Shown piece by piece: positions 1 through 8,066 of a stretch of DNA of 64,000 nt. The notes below the pieces were generated by a model that was given only the letters and a program-made list of their open reading frames with translations, ran no database searches and was not told the origin of the DNA. The DNA lies in contig DASTGN010000004.1 of the NCBI GenBank assembly GCA_035719105.1, forward strand, positions 558,001 to 622,000. Direction: 5' to 3'. A program made the translations under genes and the position numbers. The stretch comes from UBA8389 sp035719105 (lineage in GTDB: Bacteria; Bacteroidota; Bacteroidia; Bacteroidales; UBA1402). Position 1 is the stretch's first letter. Each line of letters opens with the position of its first letter.

Positions 1-866
1 GTTTTTAACGCAAGACTGTCTAGCAAAGATCCTACCGAATCGATGATGACACTTAATTGTTTCGTATTTTTGCTGAAATGCATGGAGTTGAAGTTCGACT
101 CGTCCACCAAATTGAAATTGCCGTCGTAATCCATGATGATTTGTTTGGTGCGAAAGCTTTCCCTTCTGTAGGGAATGTTGGCTGATGAAGCTTGCTGGTT
201 GCTAAAATTGCTGAATCCTTCGCCATTGTGCAACGTGAAAATCAGGTTCATCTTATCGTCGGTAAACTTAAGCGTTGCATAGTCGGCTAAGGTAACCGCC
301 GCATTTTCATACCCTTGAGAAAAATCATAAATCACAATGTCATTGAGCAGTTTCTTTTCAACATCTTTGGAACGTACATATAAGGTGATGCCAGGGATTT
401 CCGAATAAAAAGCTCCCTCTGGTATGGATAATTCGGGCGATTTCTGTTTAAAGGATGCCAACAGGGTCATTAGTTTGACCTGTACTTTGGGCATGGCTCT
501 GTCTTGAAAATAAAAAGCTCCAACGCTGATGAATACCATCAGGACAATCAATGGTTTCATGATTTTAAATAGGGAAATTCCGGCTGCTTTCATCGCCAAC
601 AGTTCCAATTTTTCCCCAAAATTTCCAAAAGTCATCAACGATGCCAGCAGAACAGCCAATGGTAATGACATGGGTACCAGGCTTAAAGAGGCATACCAAA
701 CGAACTTTCCGAATACGGCCATGTCCAATCCTTTGCCTACCAGATATTCGATATAGCGCCACAACGTCTGCATCACCAAAATGAAATTACTGATCATAAA
801 GGTCATGAAGAAGACTGGTAAGAAGCTGGTAAGTACGTATGTATGTAGCCTTTTGATGCCTAACAT
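1..866 (-). CDS. LptF/LptG family permease (partial, 3' end off window)
   Basis: The minus-strand frame opens at an ATG at 866 and runs off the left edge with no stop, so only about 288 N-terminal residues are present. The protein begins MLGIKRLHTYVLTSFLPVFF and has an early membrane segment, then a second one rich in Leu/Met/Ala (SLVPMSLPLAVLLASLMTFG) followed by GEKLELLAMKAAGIS. This layout is typical of the YjgP/YjgQ (LptF/LptG) family, in which LptF and LptG form the inner-membrane part of the LptB2FG lipopolysaccharide extractor. The region after about residue 135 is hydrophilic and fits the periplasmic beta-jellyroll domain. I cannot tell LptF from LptG. It is divergent from the tRNA-Met gene. 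Confidence 0.88.
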   Translation of the reverse strand, partial: MLGIKRLHTYVLTSFLPVFFMTFMISNFILVMQTLWRYIEYLVGKGLDMAVFGKFVWYASLSLVPMSLPLAVLLASLMTFGNFGEKLELLAMKAAGISLFKIMKPLIVLMVFISVGAFYFQDRAMPKVQVKLMTLLASFKQKSPELSIPEGAFYSEIPGITLYVRSKDVEKKLLNDIVIYDFSQGYENAAVTLADYATLKFTDDKMNLIFTLHNGEGFSNFSNQQASSANIPYRRESFRTKQIIMDYDGNFNLVDESNFNSMHFSKNTKQLSVIIDSVGSLLDSLALK

Positions 867-956
867 TTCACATTGCGTTTGGACTGCAAAAATAGCTGAA
901 AAAAGTCATACGACCGCAAGAAAAACCGAGCCTTGCTAAAAAAATGGAAAGTGGGG

Positions 957-987
957 TTTGTGTATAATCGGAAAAGCACTATCTTTG
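957..987 (+). promoter_or_regulatory. Bacteroidota-type promoter for tRNA-Met
   Basis: A TTTG at 957-960 and a TATCTTTG at 980-987 are separated by 19 bp. This matches the Bacteroidota -33/-7 consensus (TTTG, then TAnnTTTG) almost perfectly. The mature tRNA begins 20 bp downstream. Confidence 0.8.
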
Positions 988-1007
988 TCGCGCTTTTCAA
1001 AAATGAT

Positions 1008-1081
1008 GGCGAGATAGCTCAGCTGGTTAGAGCGCATGATTCATAATCATGAGGTCCCCGGTTCAATCCCGGGTCTCGCTA
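1008..1081 (+). tRNA. tRNA-Met (anticodon CAT)
   Basis: A full cloverleaf can be drawn. The acceptor strand GGCGAGA pairs with TCTCGCT (the first pair is G-U), the D arm contains AGCTGGTTA, the anticodon stem CATGA/TCATG encloses the loop TTCATAA, and the T arm CCCGG/CCGGG encloses TTCAATC. The discriminator base is A at 1081 and CCA is not encoded. The CAT anticodon reads Met; the sequence looks like an elongator tRNA-Met. A tRNA-Ile with a lysidine-modified CAT cannot be fully excluded by eye. Confidence 0.95.
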
Positions 1082-1092
1082 CAAAAAAGATT

Positions 1093-1128
1093 AAACACTT
1101 GTTGACTTAGGTCTGCAAGTGTTTTTTT
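1093..1128 (+). terminator. Rho-independent terminator after tRNA-Met
   Basis: AAACACTTG (1093-1101) is complementary to CAAGTGTTT (1116-1124), and the second arm runs into a row of seven T residues (1122-1128). It lies 11 bp after the tRNA end and separates the tRNA from the regulator/nucleotidyltransferase pair. Confidence 0.8.
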
Positions 1129-1164
1129 GTTTATGCACATGCTGTAATCATTTTTGGCATTATA

Positions 1165-1199
1165 TTGTAAACATATCTGTTGACAAATTACTATCTTTG
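1165..1199 (+). promoter_or_regulatory. Promoter of the XRE/AbiEii pair, abutting the start codon
   Basis: TATCTTTG at 1192-1199 matches the Bacteroidota -7 box. A TTG at 1165-1167 is a weak upstream element with a long 24-bp spacer. Transcription normally starts a few bases after this box, which would put the 5' end at or next to the ATG at 1204 and leave no room for a ribosome binding site. Confidence 0.6.
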
Positions 1200-1203
1200 C
1201 AAA

Positions 1204-1755
1204 ATGATTAATGTGGGACAATATATTGATTCTCTTATCAAAGAGAGTGGGTTCAAGCAATCGGATATTGCGAGGGCTATCGGTGTACAGCGGCAGTTGC
1301 TCAGCTATATAATTGCAGGGCGGCGTGATTTGTCAATGCCGATGGCTCTGAAATTAGAGTCCTTCTTTAATCTGCCTGAGGGGAAACTTCTCAAAATGCA
1401 GACAGAGATCAGCATTCATAATTATAAGCAGCATCTTAAAAATGAACTGGCAGAGCAACTGCTTAAAGCCCATGCTTTTTGGTCTTATGCAAATGTAAAT
1501 GCAGAGAACCTACCCGACGACGAGTTGATTGAAAAAACCTTTATCTATCTTGACCTGAAAGATATAGCAAAACTGTTCGAAATTTATTTGAGGGATTATA
1601 TCCGAAAGGTTTGGCGAGAAAAGTTGGCCATTCAGGGTGACTATCTATTTAATTTGAATGTGATGATTGCCCTCTATTATTTCGATATTAAGCAACCAGA
1701 AAAATACCTAAAACGGGTTGAGCGGGAACATTTTAAAAACCTATCGTATGCGTAA
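1204..1755 (+). CDS. XRE-type helix-turn-helix protein, probable antitoxin
   Basis: This is a 183-residue protein. I chose the ATG at 1204 over the in-frame TTG at 1180 because the TTG lies upstream of the -7 box. Residues 18-44 form a typical XRE/Cro helix-turn-helix (FKQSDIARAIGVQRQLLSYIIAGRR in outline), and the segment MALKLESFFNLPEG resembles HigA-type antitoxins. The C-terminal 110 residues are helical and unrecognised. The last codons overlap the next gene (ATGCGTAA shares the start of one and the stop of the other), so the two are translationally coupled. I infer that it binds its own promoter and controls or neutralises the downstream nucleotidyltransferase. It could instead be a simple regulator. 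Confidence 0.75.
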   Translation: MINVGQYIDSLIKESGFKQSDIARAIGVQRQLLSYIIAGRRDLSMPMALKLESFFNLPEGKLLKMQTEISIHNYKQHLKNELAEQLLKAHAFWSYANVNAENLPDDELIEKTFIYLDLKDIAKLFEIYLRDYIRKVWREKLAIQGDYLFNLNVMIALYYFDIKQPEKYLKRVEREHFKNLSYA

Positions 1756-2404
1756 AGGCCTAACAGAGAAGATGGATGCCATCATCCAAAATGTGGCGGC
1801 AATGGAGTGTATAAAACCTTATATTCTTGTTGGCGGAACGGCACTCGCGATGCAAATCGGACATCGCAAAAGCGAGGACCTGGACTTTATGATGTGGCGC
1901 AATTCGAAAACTGAAAAGCCCGAAGTCGATTGGACGGCCATTGAAAAAGAGCTTAGAGAAAAGGTTGGAGAAGTGGAGCATTTTAATATGCTCGGTTTCG
2001 ACCAGGTGGAATTCATTGTGGCTGGTGTTAAATTTTCGTTCTTTGTGAGCGACAATTACTGCCCCGTAACCGAATCAGTCCAGTACCTGGGTTCTATTCG
2101 TCTTGCAAATATTGACTCCATTATGGCGATGAAGATGGAAGTGATGCTTCGCAGAATGAAGATGAGGGATTACTATGATATTTATGCAATTCTTAAAGCG
2201 GGATTTGATATTTCAAAAGGAATCGAAGCTTCATTAAGATACTCACAGCATAAGTTAAATACCAAAATTATAGTGGTGATGCTTTTGTCCGATAAATTTA
2301 TGTCGGACGAAAATTTCGAGCAACTCGACCCAATATACAAGGTATCGAAAGAAGTAATGCGTGACTATATTCTCCAAAAGTTGAAGAATGCCAACTTGAC
2401 ATAG
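1748..2404 (+). CDS. AbiEii/AbiGii-type nucleotidyltransferase, probable toxin
   Basis: This is a 218-residue protein starting at the ATG at 1748, which overlaps the end of the XRE gene by 8 bp. Residues 29-47 read GGTALAMQIGHRKSEDLDF, the nucleotidyltransferase signature (GG, then DxD-like SEDLDF) of the AbiEii/MenT type. A second conserved block near residues 120-155 (KMEVMLRRMKMRDYYDIYAIL) is the usual helical motif of this family. Characterised relatives use NTPs to modify tRNA or other targets and block growth; they pair with a co-transcribed antitoxin, usually a winged-helix AbiEi. The partner here is an XRE protein instead. The toxin role is inferred from family and context. Confidence 0.8.
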   Translation: MRKGLTEKMDAIIQNVAAMECIKPYILVGGTALAMQIGHRKSEDLDFMMWRNSKTEKPEVDWTAIEKELREKVGEVEHFNMLGFDQVEFIVAGVKFSFFVSDNYCPVTESVQYLGSIRLANIDSIMAMKMEVMLRRMKMRDYYDIYAILKAGFDISKGIEASLRYSQHKLNTKIIVVMLLSDKFMSDENFEQLDPIYKVSKEVMRDYILQKLKNANLT

Positions 2405-2556
2405 GATTTTCAGATAGATTTTCCGATAGTAGATCCCTTTCTATATAGGTAAATATAGGTCAGAAACGGGCGGTATGTCACTTGCAAAGTCTATTTTTTT
2501 AATTCCAATTTTAGTACCTTTACCTACGAATTATTGGCTAGAGCAATGTAATACGA

Positions 2557-3840
2557 ATGAATACGATGAGTGAGCATGAATTTTGGTACCCGCTAGACAA
2601 TGCAGCTAAAATTTATCCTGCCATAACAAATGATGAGGTCACTTCTGTTTTTCGGATTTCGGTCAATTTAAAACAAAGGGTCAACATTCACTTGCTTTTT
2701 AAGGCTGTTCGTTCGATCGAGTCTAGGTTTCCGTATTATAAAGTGCATTTAAAAAAAGGTTTTTTCTGGTATTATTTTGAATCGGCCAATTTTCTTGCCT
2801 CGGTTGTGGCCGATTCCAAAATACCTTGCAGAAGGTTTAAAAAAGATGGTCACCTTTTTAGGATTTTGGCTAAAAACAACACACTGAGTGTTGAATTTTC
2901 ACATCTGCTGACGGATGGTAGCGGTGCTTTTGAGTTTCTTAAAACGCTACTCGTACACTATTTTAAATTGAAAGGGGTGGAAATTCCAACCGATTACCAC
3001 TATCTCAAGGTGGAAGAAAAGCCAAATCCGGAAGAATTTGAAGACGCCTATAACCGATATTTTCAGGAAGATGTACCTGCTTTGGAACGTAGGGCCAAGG
3101 CATTTCATTTGCCCTTTGCTCTTCGAATGAAACCTCGATTCGATGTTTTGTATGCTGTTGTTTCCGCTAGTGAATTAAAAGTCAAGGCCAAAGAAAAAGG
3201 TGTCAGCATTACTGAGTATTTAACGGCTGTTTATTTCTCAGTGTTACAAGATATTTGGGAAAGTTTTCCATCCGGAAGTAGGCAAAGAAGGCATAAAAAA
3301 ATGGCCATCGAAGTGCCTTTAAATTTGAGAAAATTGTATCCTTCAGCCACAATGAGGAACTTTACCTTGTTTGTCATGCCTGAAATCGATATGAGATTGG
3401 GCCATTATTCTTTCGATGAATTGCTAAAGACCGTTTATCATCAGATGCGGATGGAAACGGATAAAAAGTCAGTGAATAAAATTTTGTCTTTAAATGTTGG
3501 TGGTGAGCGCAATGTTTTGATACGAAGCATTCCACTTTTTGTGAAGACGTTTGTGATGAGAAAGCTATATTATGCCATGGGGAGCACTCAATACAGTGGT
3601 ACGTTGACCAATATGGGAGTCATCGATTTCCCTGAACAAATGGCTAAACAAATAGATTACCTTTTATTGACGCCGCCACCTGCCAATAAACTTCTTAAAT
3701 TAGGATGTGGAATTATTTGCTCGAATGACAAGCTTGTAATCAGTTTCTGTAGCAGTGTAAAAACGAAAGAATTTGAAAATAGATTTGTGCAGTTCCTCGT
3801 AAAAGAAGGTGTTAAAGTTCGTATAACAACCAATAAATGA
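2557..3840 (+). CDS. Condensation-fold acyltransferase (alcohol acetyltransferase-like)
   Basis: This is a 427-residue cytoplasmic-looking protein with no signal peptide. Residues 116-120 are HLLTD followed by G, the HxxxD active-site motif of the BAHD/condensation/wax-ester-synthase superfamily, in which the His deprotonates an alcohol or amine acceptor. The start (FWYPLDNAAKIYP) and the end (GTLTNMGVIDFP) match the bacterial alcohol-acetyltransferase-like group often found beside DUF6320 proteins. The next gene is exactly such a protein, 6 bp downstream. The acceptor and acyl donor cannot be read from the sequence. A second in-frame ATG lies at 2566. Confidence 0.75.
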   Translation: MNTMSEHEFWYPLDNAAKIYPAITNDEVTSVFRISVNLKQRVNIHLLFKAVRSIESRFPYYKVHLKKGFFWYYFESANFLASVVADSKIPCRRFKKDGHLFRILAKNNTLSVEFSHLLTDGSGAFEFLKTLLVHYFKLKGVEIPTDYHYLKVEEKPNPEEFEDAYNRYFQEDVPALERRAKAFHLPFALRMKPRFDVLYAVVSASELKVKAKEKGVSITEYLTAVYFSVLQDIWESFPSGSRQRRHKKMAIEVPLNLRKLYPSATMRNFTLFVMPEIDMRLGHYSFDELLKTVYHQMRMETDKKSVNKILSLNVGGERNVLIRSIPLFVKTFVMRKLYYAMGSTQYSGTLTNMGVIDFPEQMAKQIDYLLLTPPPANKLLKLGCGIICSNDKLVISFCSSVKTKEFENRFVQFLVKEGVKVRITTNK

Positions 3841-3846
3841 TTAAAC

Positions 3847-4569
3847 ATGAAAGTTTGTAATTATTGCGGAGTCGAATTGGATGAGGAAATGAATTTCTGT
3901 CCATTGTGTGGGCACAGGAGTAATGTCCAAGTTGCCAACGAAAACAAAGTCAACAGAAAAGAGGTCCGGGGTGATGAACAGGACGCTTACAGTTATGAAG
4001 AATTAACTCAACGCCAAAAAAGAAAACTTGTTTGGGAATTAGCTGCGTTCATTTTGGTTTTGACCTCTGTGGTTACTTTTATAGTCGACCTGCTAAGTAG
4101 TGGGCAGGTCACATGGTCCAAATATACCATGACCATTGGGATCGTCCTTTTATTTGACATTTCGCTGATCATTTTAATAGAAAAGCGCATCTATTTAATT
4201 TTAATCGGCTGCTTTTTAAGCTCTTCGTTTCTGCTTTTTTTACTTGATTTCTATACTCAAAGTACGATCAAAGGATTGACCATTGGAGTTCCCATCATTT
4301 TTTTTATCTTTCTAATCGTTTTCCTGTTAACGATTATCATCAAAAAAACGAAGCAAAAGGGCATCAATCTGATTGCCTATTCATTGATGGCAGCAGGTAT
4401 CATTTGCTTATGCATTGAAGGCATCATCTCCTTGCATGTTCAACATCATTTGAAATTTTATTGGAGCTTGATTGTTCTGATTTCCGTATTGCCGGTTTCA
4501 GCCATATTGCTTTACATTCATTACCGTCTCAAAAGGGCGACCAATCTAAACAAGTTTTTTCACATATAA
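3847..4569 (+). CDS. DUF6320-type zinc-ribbon membrane protein
   Basis: This is a 240-residue protein. The first 21 residues hold a CxxC-x10-CxxC zinc ribbon (C4, C7, C18, C21). A charged linker (about 25-60) is followed by about six hydrophobic segments between residues 62 and 228, ending in a short basic tail. This matches the DUF6320 layout. It sits 6 bp after the acyltransferase, and the pairing recurs in Firmicutes and Bacteroidota, so a joint role is likely: a membrane anchor or acceptor-binding partner for acylation. No enzymatic motif is visible. Confidence 0.7.
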   Translation: MKVCNYCGVELDEEMNFCPLCGHRSNVQVANENKVNRKEVRGDEQDAYSYEELTQRQKRKLVWELAAFILVLTSVVTFIVDLLSSGQVTWSKYTMTIGIVLLFDISLIILIEKRIYLILIGCFLSSSFLLFLLDFYTQSTIKGLTIGVPIIFFIFLIVFLLTIIIKKTKQKGINLIAYSLMAAGIICLCIEGIISLHVQHHLKFYWSLIVLISVLPVSAILLYIHYRLKRATNLNKFFHI

Positions 4570-4583
4570 ATTCACCCTTGACG

Positions 4584-5609
4584 ATGCCTGCTTTGTTTTT
4601 CCCTCCTGAATGGTATCCGCAATCGGCGGTGCAACTGACTTGGCCTCACCACGAAACCGATTGGTCGGAGATGTTGGATGAGGTCTTGCCGTGTTTTGTG
4701 AACATAGCCAGAGCTGTACTGCAGCGTCAAAAACTCATCATTGTTTGTCCAAATGCAGCCGAAGTGAAGTCTCTGCTTGGTGCTGTAAATGAATCCAATC
4801 TTTTATTGTTTGAATTTCCCAGCAACGACACTTGGGCCAGAGATCACGGTGGCATTTCCCTGTTTGTGGACGGCAAACCCTACCTATGCGATTTCACATT
4901 CAACGCTTGGGGCATGAAGTTTCCCGCAAACTTTGACAATCAACTGACGTTCTCACTTTATGGTGCCCAGGCATTCCAACCCGAAGTAGTCTATGAAAAT
5001 TGCATGCCCTTTGTTTTGGAAGGCGGAAGCCTTGAATCGGACGGCGAGGGAACGTTGCTCACCACTTCAGAATGTTTGCTTTCTGTGAACCGTAACGAAC
5101 AACTTTCCAAAGAAGAAATCGAAGCTTATTTAATGGAACGATTTGGCCTAAAGCGAGTGCTATGGCTGAACAGCGGTTTCCTGGAGGGAGATGACACCGA
5201 TAGCCACATTGACACGTTGGCTCGTTTTTGCGACTCAAAAACCATTGCGTATGTACAACCAGGTATTGATTCGAAAGATGTTCATTACGAGGAGCTTAGG
5301 CAAATGGAGCAGGAGCTGCAGGAATTCAGAACGCTCGACGGTGAACCTTATCATTTGATTGGATTACCCATGGCGGATCCGGTTTTTTTCGAAGGGAGCC
5401 GATTACCAGCCACTTACGCTAATTTCCTGATTATCAATGGAGCAGTTTTATTTCCGACCTATGGAACCGACAAAGACGAAATAGCGATGAAGCAACTGCA
5501 AATCGCCTTTCCGGATAGGGAAATTATTGGAATTTTTTGCCTGCCATTATTAAAACAACACGGTTCGCTGCATTGCGTTACCATGCAATACCCTGAATCA
5601 TTTGTTTGA
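4584..5609 (+). CDS. Agmatine deiminase / peptidylarginine deiminase family protein
   Basis: This is a 341-residue protein. I chose the ATG at 4584 because the homologous start (ALFFPPEWYPQSAVQLTWPH) follows directly; the open frame extends upstream into the DUF6320 gene. Family motifs are present: TWARDHG (83-89), LEGGSLESDG, SHIDTLARF, and near the C-terminus HGSLHCVTMQ with the probable catalytic Cys331. The guanidino-modifying fold converts agmatine to N-carbamoylputrescine in polyamine synthesis. Without a signal peptide or Ig-like domain it is not a secreted Porphyromonas-type PPAD. No second polyamine gene (carbamoylputrescine amidase) is adjacent. Confidence 0.88.
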   Translation: MPALFFPPEWYPQSAVQLTWPHHETDWSEMLDEVLPCFVNIARAVLQRQKLIIVCPNAAEVKSLLGAVNESNLLLFEFPSNDTWARDHGGISLFVDGKPYLCDFTFNAWGMKFPANFDNQLTFSLYGAQAFQPEVVYENCMPFVLEGGSLESDGEGTLLTTSECLLSVNRNEQLSKEEIEAYLMERFGLKRVLWLNSGFLEGDDTDSHIDTLARFCDSKTIAYVQPGIDSKDVHYEELRQMEQELQEFRTLDGEPYHLIGLPMADPVFFEGSRLPATYANFLIINGAVLFPTYGTDKDEIAMKQLQIAFPDREIIGIFCLPLLKQHGSLHCVTMQYPESFV

Positions 5610-5610
5610 T

Positions 5611-8055
5611 TTAAGGTGTGATCGGACACGTATAATGTACCAACTCTCCGTTGTCTCCGACACCTTCCAACACCAATTGATAATTGACTTTTGAATCTCC
5701 TGAATAAAAATCAAGATTTATAATTCCGTCCGTCTTGGCGCGAAGATTGGGACACCAGTACATGGTCGTTCTCATATCGTGTTCCCGATCGTTTCGTATT
5801 GCTGCCACATCGTATTTGGGTTGATAAAAAGTTGCCGATCGATAATATCCCAAGGGTTCCGCCACGGTTAAACTGGGATGTGTTACTGACCTGCTGGCGT
5901 CTGCTCCGATTTTCATCCAAATGGAAATGATACCACCACGCGCTTGTGGACCATAGGAGCCTGTTCGTCCAAAATCTTTAAGAATTTCAATGGATTCGAT
6001 ATTTTGTGTCATCAGCATTCCAATGCTTTCGATGGGCTCAGGTACACCATCAAGTACCAACATGGGTGGGTAACTGCTGTTGCGGATGCTAATCACTTCA
6101 TTGACGACACGAACACCAGGTAACGTGTTCAGCAACTTATAAATATCTCCTCCCCAATGATCGAGGATATCCTTGCCGACTTCGTAATCGGGCATGAAAT
6201 TATAGGGCGAATTCCTTTTTCGCTCGTTCACTTTTTCAGCAGTAACGGTTATTTCCGCCATTTCAACATTCATGGTATTACCGTTTTTATAATAACGCAT
6301 CCGAACATTGGCGTCGTAATTTTTTGCTTTCTGAATGGTCGAGTCACCATATAATTGGACAGTTTCATCGGGAGGAGGTGGAAACTTTTCCTCATCCACC
6401 GATATGTCCACCGTTCGATATCCATTTGGTGATGTGGCTTGAACTGCGAAACGGGTGCTATCGGGGAAAAAGAGATTGTCAAAACTAAAATGTCCGGTGG
6501 AATTGGTTAACGTGCTTTCTAAAATTCCAACTTTTGGGCCTAATAATGTAACGGGGAAATGGCTGGCTGGCTTTCCAATGATGTTCCGTACCATTCCTGA
6601 AACATGAAGCGATTTTTCGGAAATGGGCGCCTTGGTTGAATCCATGGGAGCAAGCCTATCAATTACATTGAACCTGCTCCAGCCTTGTGTCATCATGACC
6701 AGATCCAACATGGCAGCTGCATTGGTGTTTTTGGGGTTGAAATATATTCCGGGGTTTTCAATATTGCCTTTCAGATCAGAAGTTAGCAATAAGTGACTCC
6801 AAATGTTTTCCTCATTTTCGGAACGGGAAATCTGTCCGTTGTCGGTGATGCTAATGGAGAAATTTCCTGAGATGGGAGCGCCAGTCTTATCTTTTAAAAG
6901 AATGGAACCGTGAATGGGTTGCCTTCGTCCGGCAGTCGCTGTAAAACTACTTTGTACGTTCAAAGAGTCTGATCGCAGAACAAATATCAAACGATCACTC
7001 AGTACCTTATCCGATCCGCTCATCAGTGCAAAATGAACAATGCCAGTGGGCAATGATTGTTCCGTGAGTTCCAGTTTTTGGCTCAAACTTTTTACAGGGG
7101 TTGAAAAAAGATAATGTCCTCTACTATGGACCATTAACCAGCAATTTCTGCCTTCCAACGATTGATTGCCTATCAAGCTGATCCAGAGTTCGCCTCGATG
7201 CCTCGATACCTGGAGGTTTATTGCGCTGTCTTCGACCAAGGGAAGTGGAAACGTTTCTTCAGATCCTTCTACGATTGCTGTGTATTGCTCTCCTTTGACA
7301 GGAAGGAGGACTAAGGTTCCCATACCTAAATGGCTGCTGGAAAATGAACCGATTTCCTCCTTCTTGCTGTTTCGTATGGTCCCATTAACTTCTAATGAGT
7401 GACCATCCGATCCTATTGCCTTGAAAGCTACTTTGCCCATACAACCAGCAATCAGATGACCACCTTCAGGCATAAATTGCAGATCCAACGCTTTTTCTCC
7501 TTGACCGTGAGCCCGTTTCCGTACCCGTGCATTTGTTTTAAGTAAGTTGTTGTTTTTATCCGATTTCAGAGTATTGCCTATGAAAAGGGTTCGTTTGAAA
7601 AAGAAATCGGTGCCTTCACTTTCCATGCGTTTCGTATAAGCTCTCAAGTTATAAAAACCTGGTGTTAGTCCAGCTGAAAGGGGAATGGCTGCCGAGAAAA
7701 AGCCCAACCTGTCTGCGGGAACCTTAAACCGGTCGACGAGTTTACTGTTTGGATCGTAAAGTTCAACCAATACAAATCCGGAAAAAGGAGAGGGTTGATG
7801 GGTGTCCGCCAGAACTAGATGCATGGAAGTCCATATAGTGTCGCCCGCCGTGTAAAAAGGTTTGTCAGTCTGCATGTAAACTTTTTCTTGTCTCATGAGT
7901 TCTTGGTTGTCAATAAACACTTGACTCAACTCATCGACTGAAAAGTTCTTTTGTCCGGCAAGGGGAAGGATAGGAAGGATTCCAAAAATACAGAAAACCC
8001 GAAGCCATGCTCCAGGTCTTTCCATTGATTGTCTGATACGAATGCCCAACTTCAT
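5611..8055 (-). CDS. Large secreted protein with MG2-like and TonB-plug domains
   Basis: This 814-residue protein begins with a basic, hydrophobic leader ending near GQKNF, so it is exported. Residues about 55-170 (EKVYMQTDKPFYTAGDTIW) resemble the MG2 domain of alpha-2-macroglobulins. The middle contains further beta-sandwich segments and a carboxypeptidase-regulatory-like repeat (SGMVRNIIGKPASHFPVTLLG). Around 620-715 lies a TonB-receptor plug (LPGVRVVNEVISI, LVLDGVPEP, IESIEILKD, ARGGIISIW). The 22-stranded barrel that normally follows is missing, so it is unlikely to be a transporter by itself. It is the last gene of the efflux operon, 11 bp after tolC, suggesting an outer-membrane or periplasmic accessory role. 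The exact function is unknown. Confidence 0.75.
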   Translation of the reverse strand: MKLGIRIRQSMERPGAWLRVFCIFGILPILPLAGQKNFSVDELSQVFIDNQELMRQEKVYMQTDKPFYTAGDTIWTSMHLVLADTHQPSPFSGFVLVELYDPNSKLVDRFKVPADRLGFFSAAIPLSAGLTPGFYNLRAYTKRMESEGTDFFFKRTLFIGNTLKSDKNNNLLKTNARVRKRAHGQGEKALDLQFMPEGGHLIAGCMGKVAFKAIGSDGHSLEVNGTIRNSKKEEIGSFSSSHLGMGTLVLLPVKGEQYTAIVEGSEETFPLPLVEDSAINLQVSRHRGELWISLIGNQSLEGRNCWLMVHSRGHYLFSTPVKSLSQKLELTEQSLPTGIVHFALMSGSDKVLSDRLIFVLRSDSLNVQSSFTATAGRRQPIHGSILLKDKTGAPISGNFSISITDNGQISRSENEENIWSHLLLTSDLKGNIENPGIYFNPKNTNAAAMLDLVMMTQGWSRFNVIDRLAPMDSTKAPISEKSLHVSGMVRNIIGKPASHFPVTLLGPKVGILESTLTNSTGHFSFDNLFFPDSTRFAVQATSPNGYRTVDISVDEEKFPPPPDETVQLYGDSTIQKAKNYDANVRMRYYKNGNTMNVEMAEITVTAEKVNERKRNSPYNFMPDYEVGKDILDHWGGDIYKLLNTLPGVRVVNEVISIRNSSYPPMLVLDGVPEPIESIGMLMTQNIESIEILKDFGRTGSYGPQARGGIISIWMKIGADASRSVTHPSLTVAEPLGYYRSATFYQPKYDVAAIRNDREHDMRTTMYWCPNLRAKTDGIINLDFYSGDSKVNYQLVLEGVGDNGELVHYTCPITP

Positions 8056-8066
8056 TTAAAAAAGAT

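Noticed and set aside
1008..2404. Integrated mobile element using tRNA-Met as attachment site.
   Set aside because: No integrase, no second copy of the tRNA 3' end and no direct repeat flank the regulator/nucleotidyltransferase pair.
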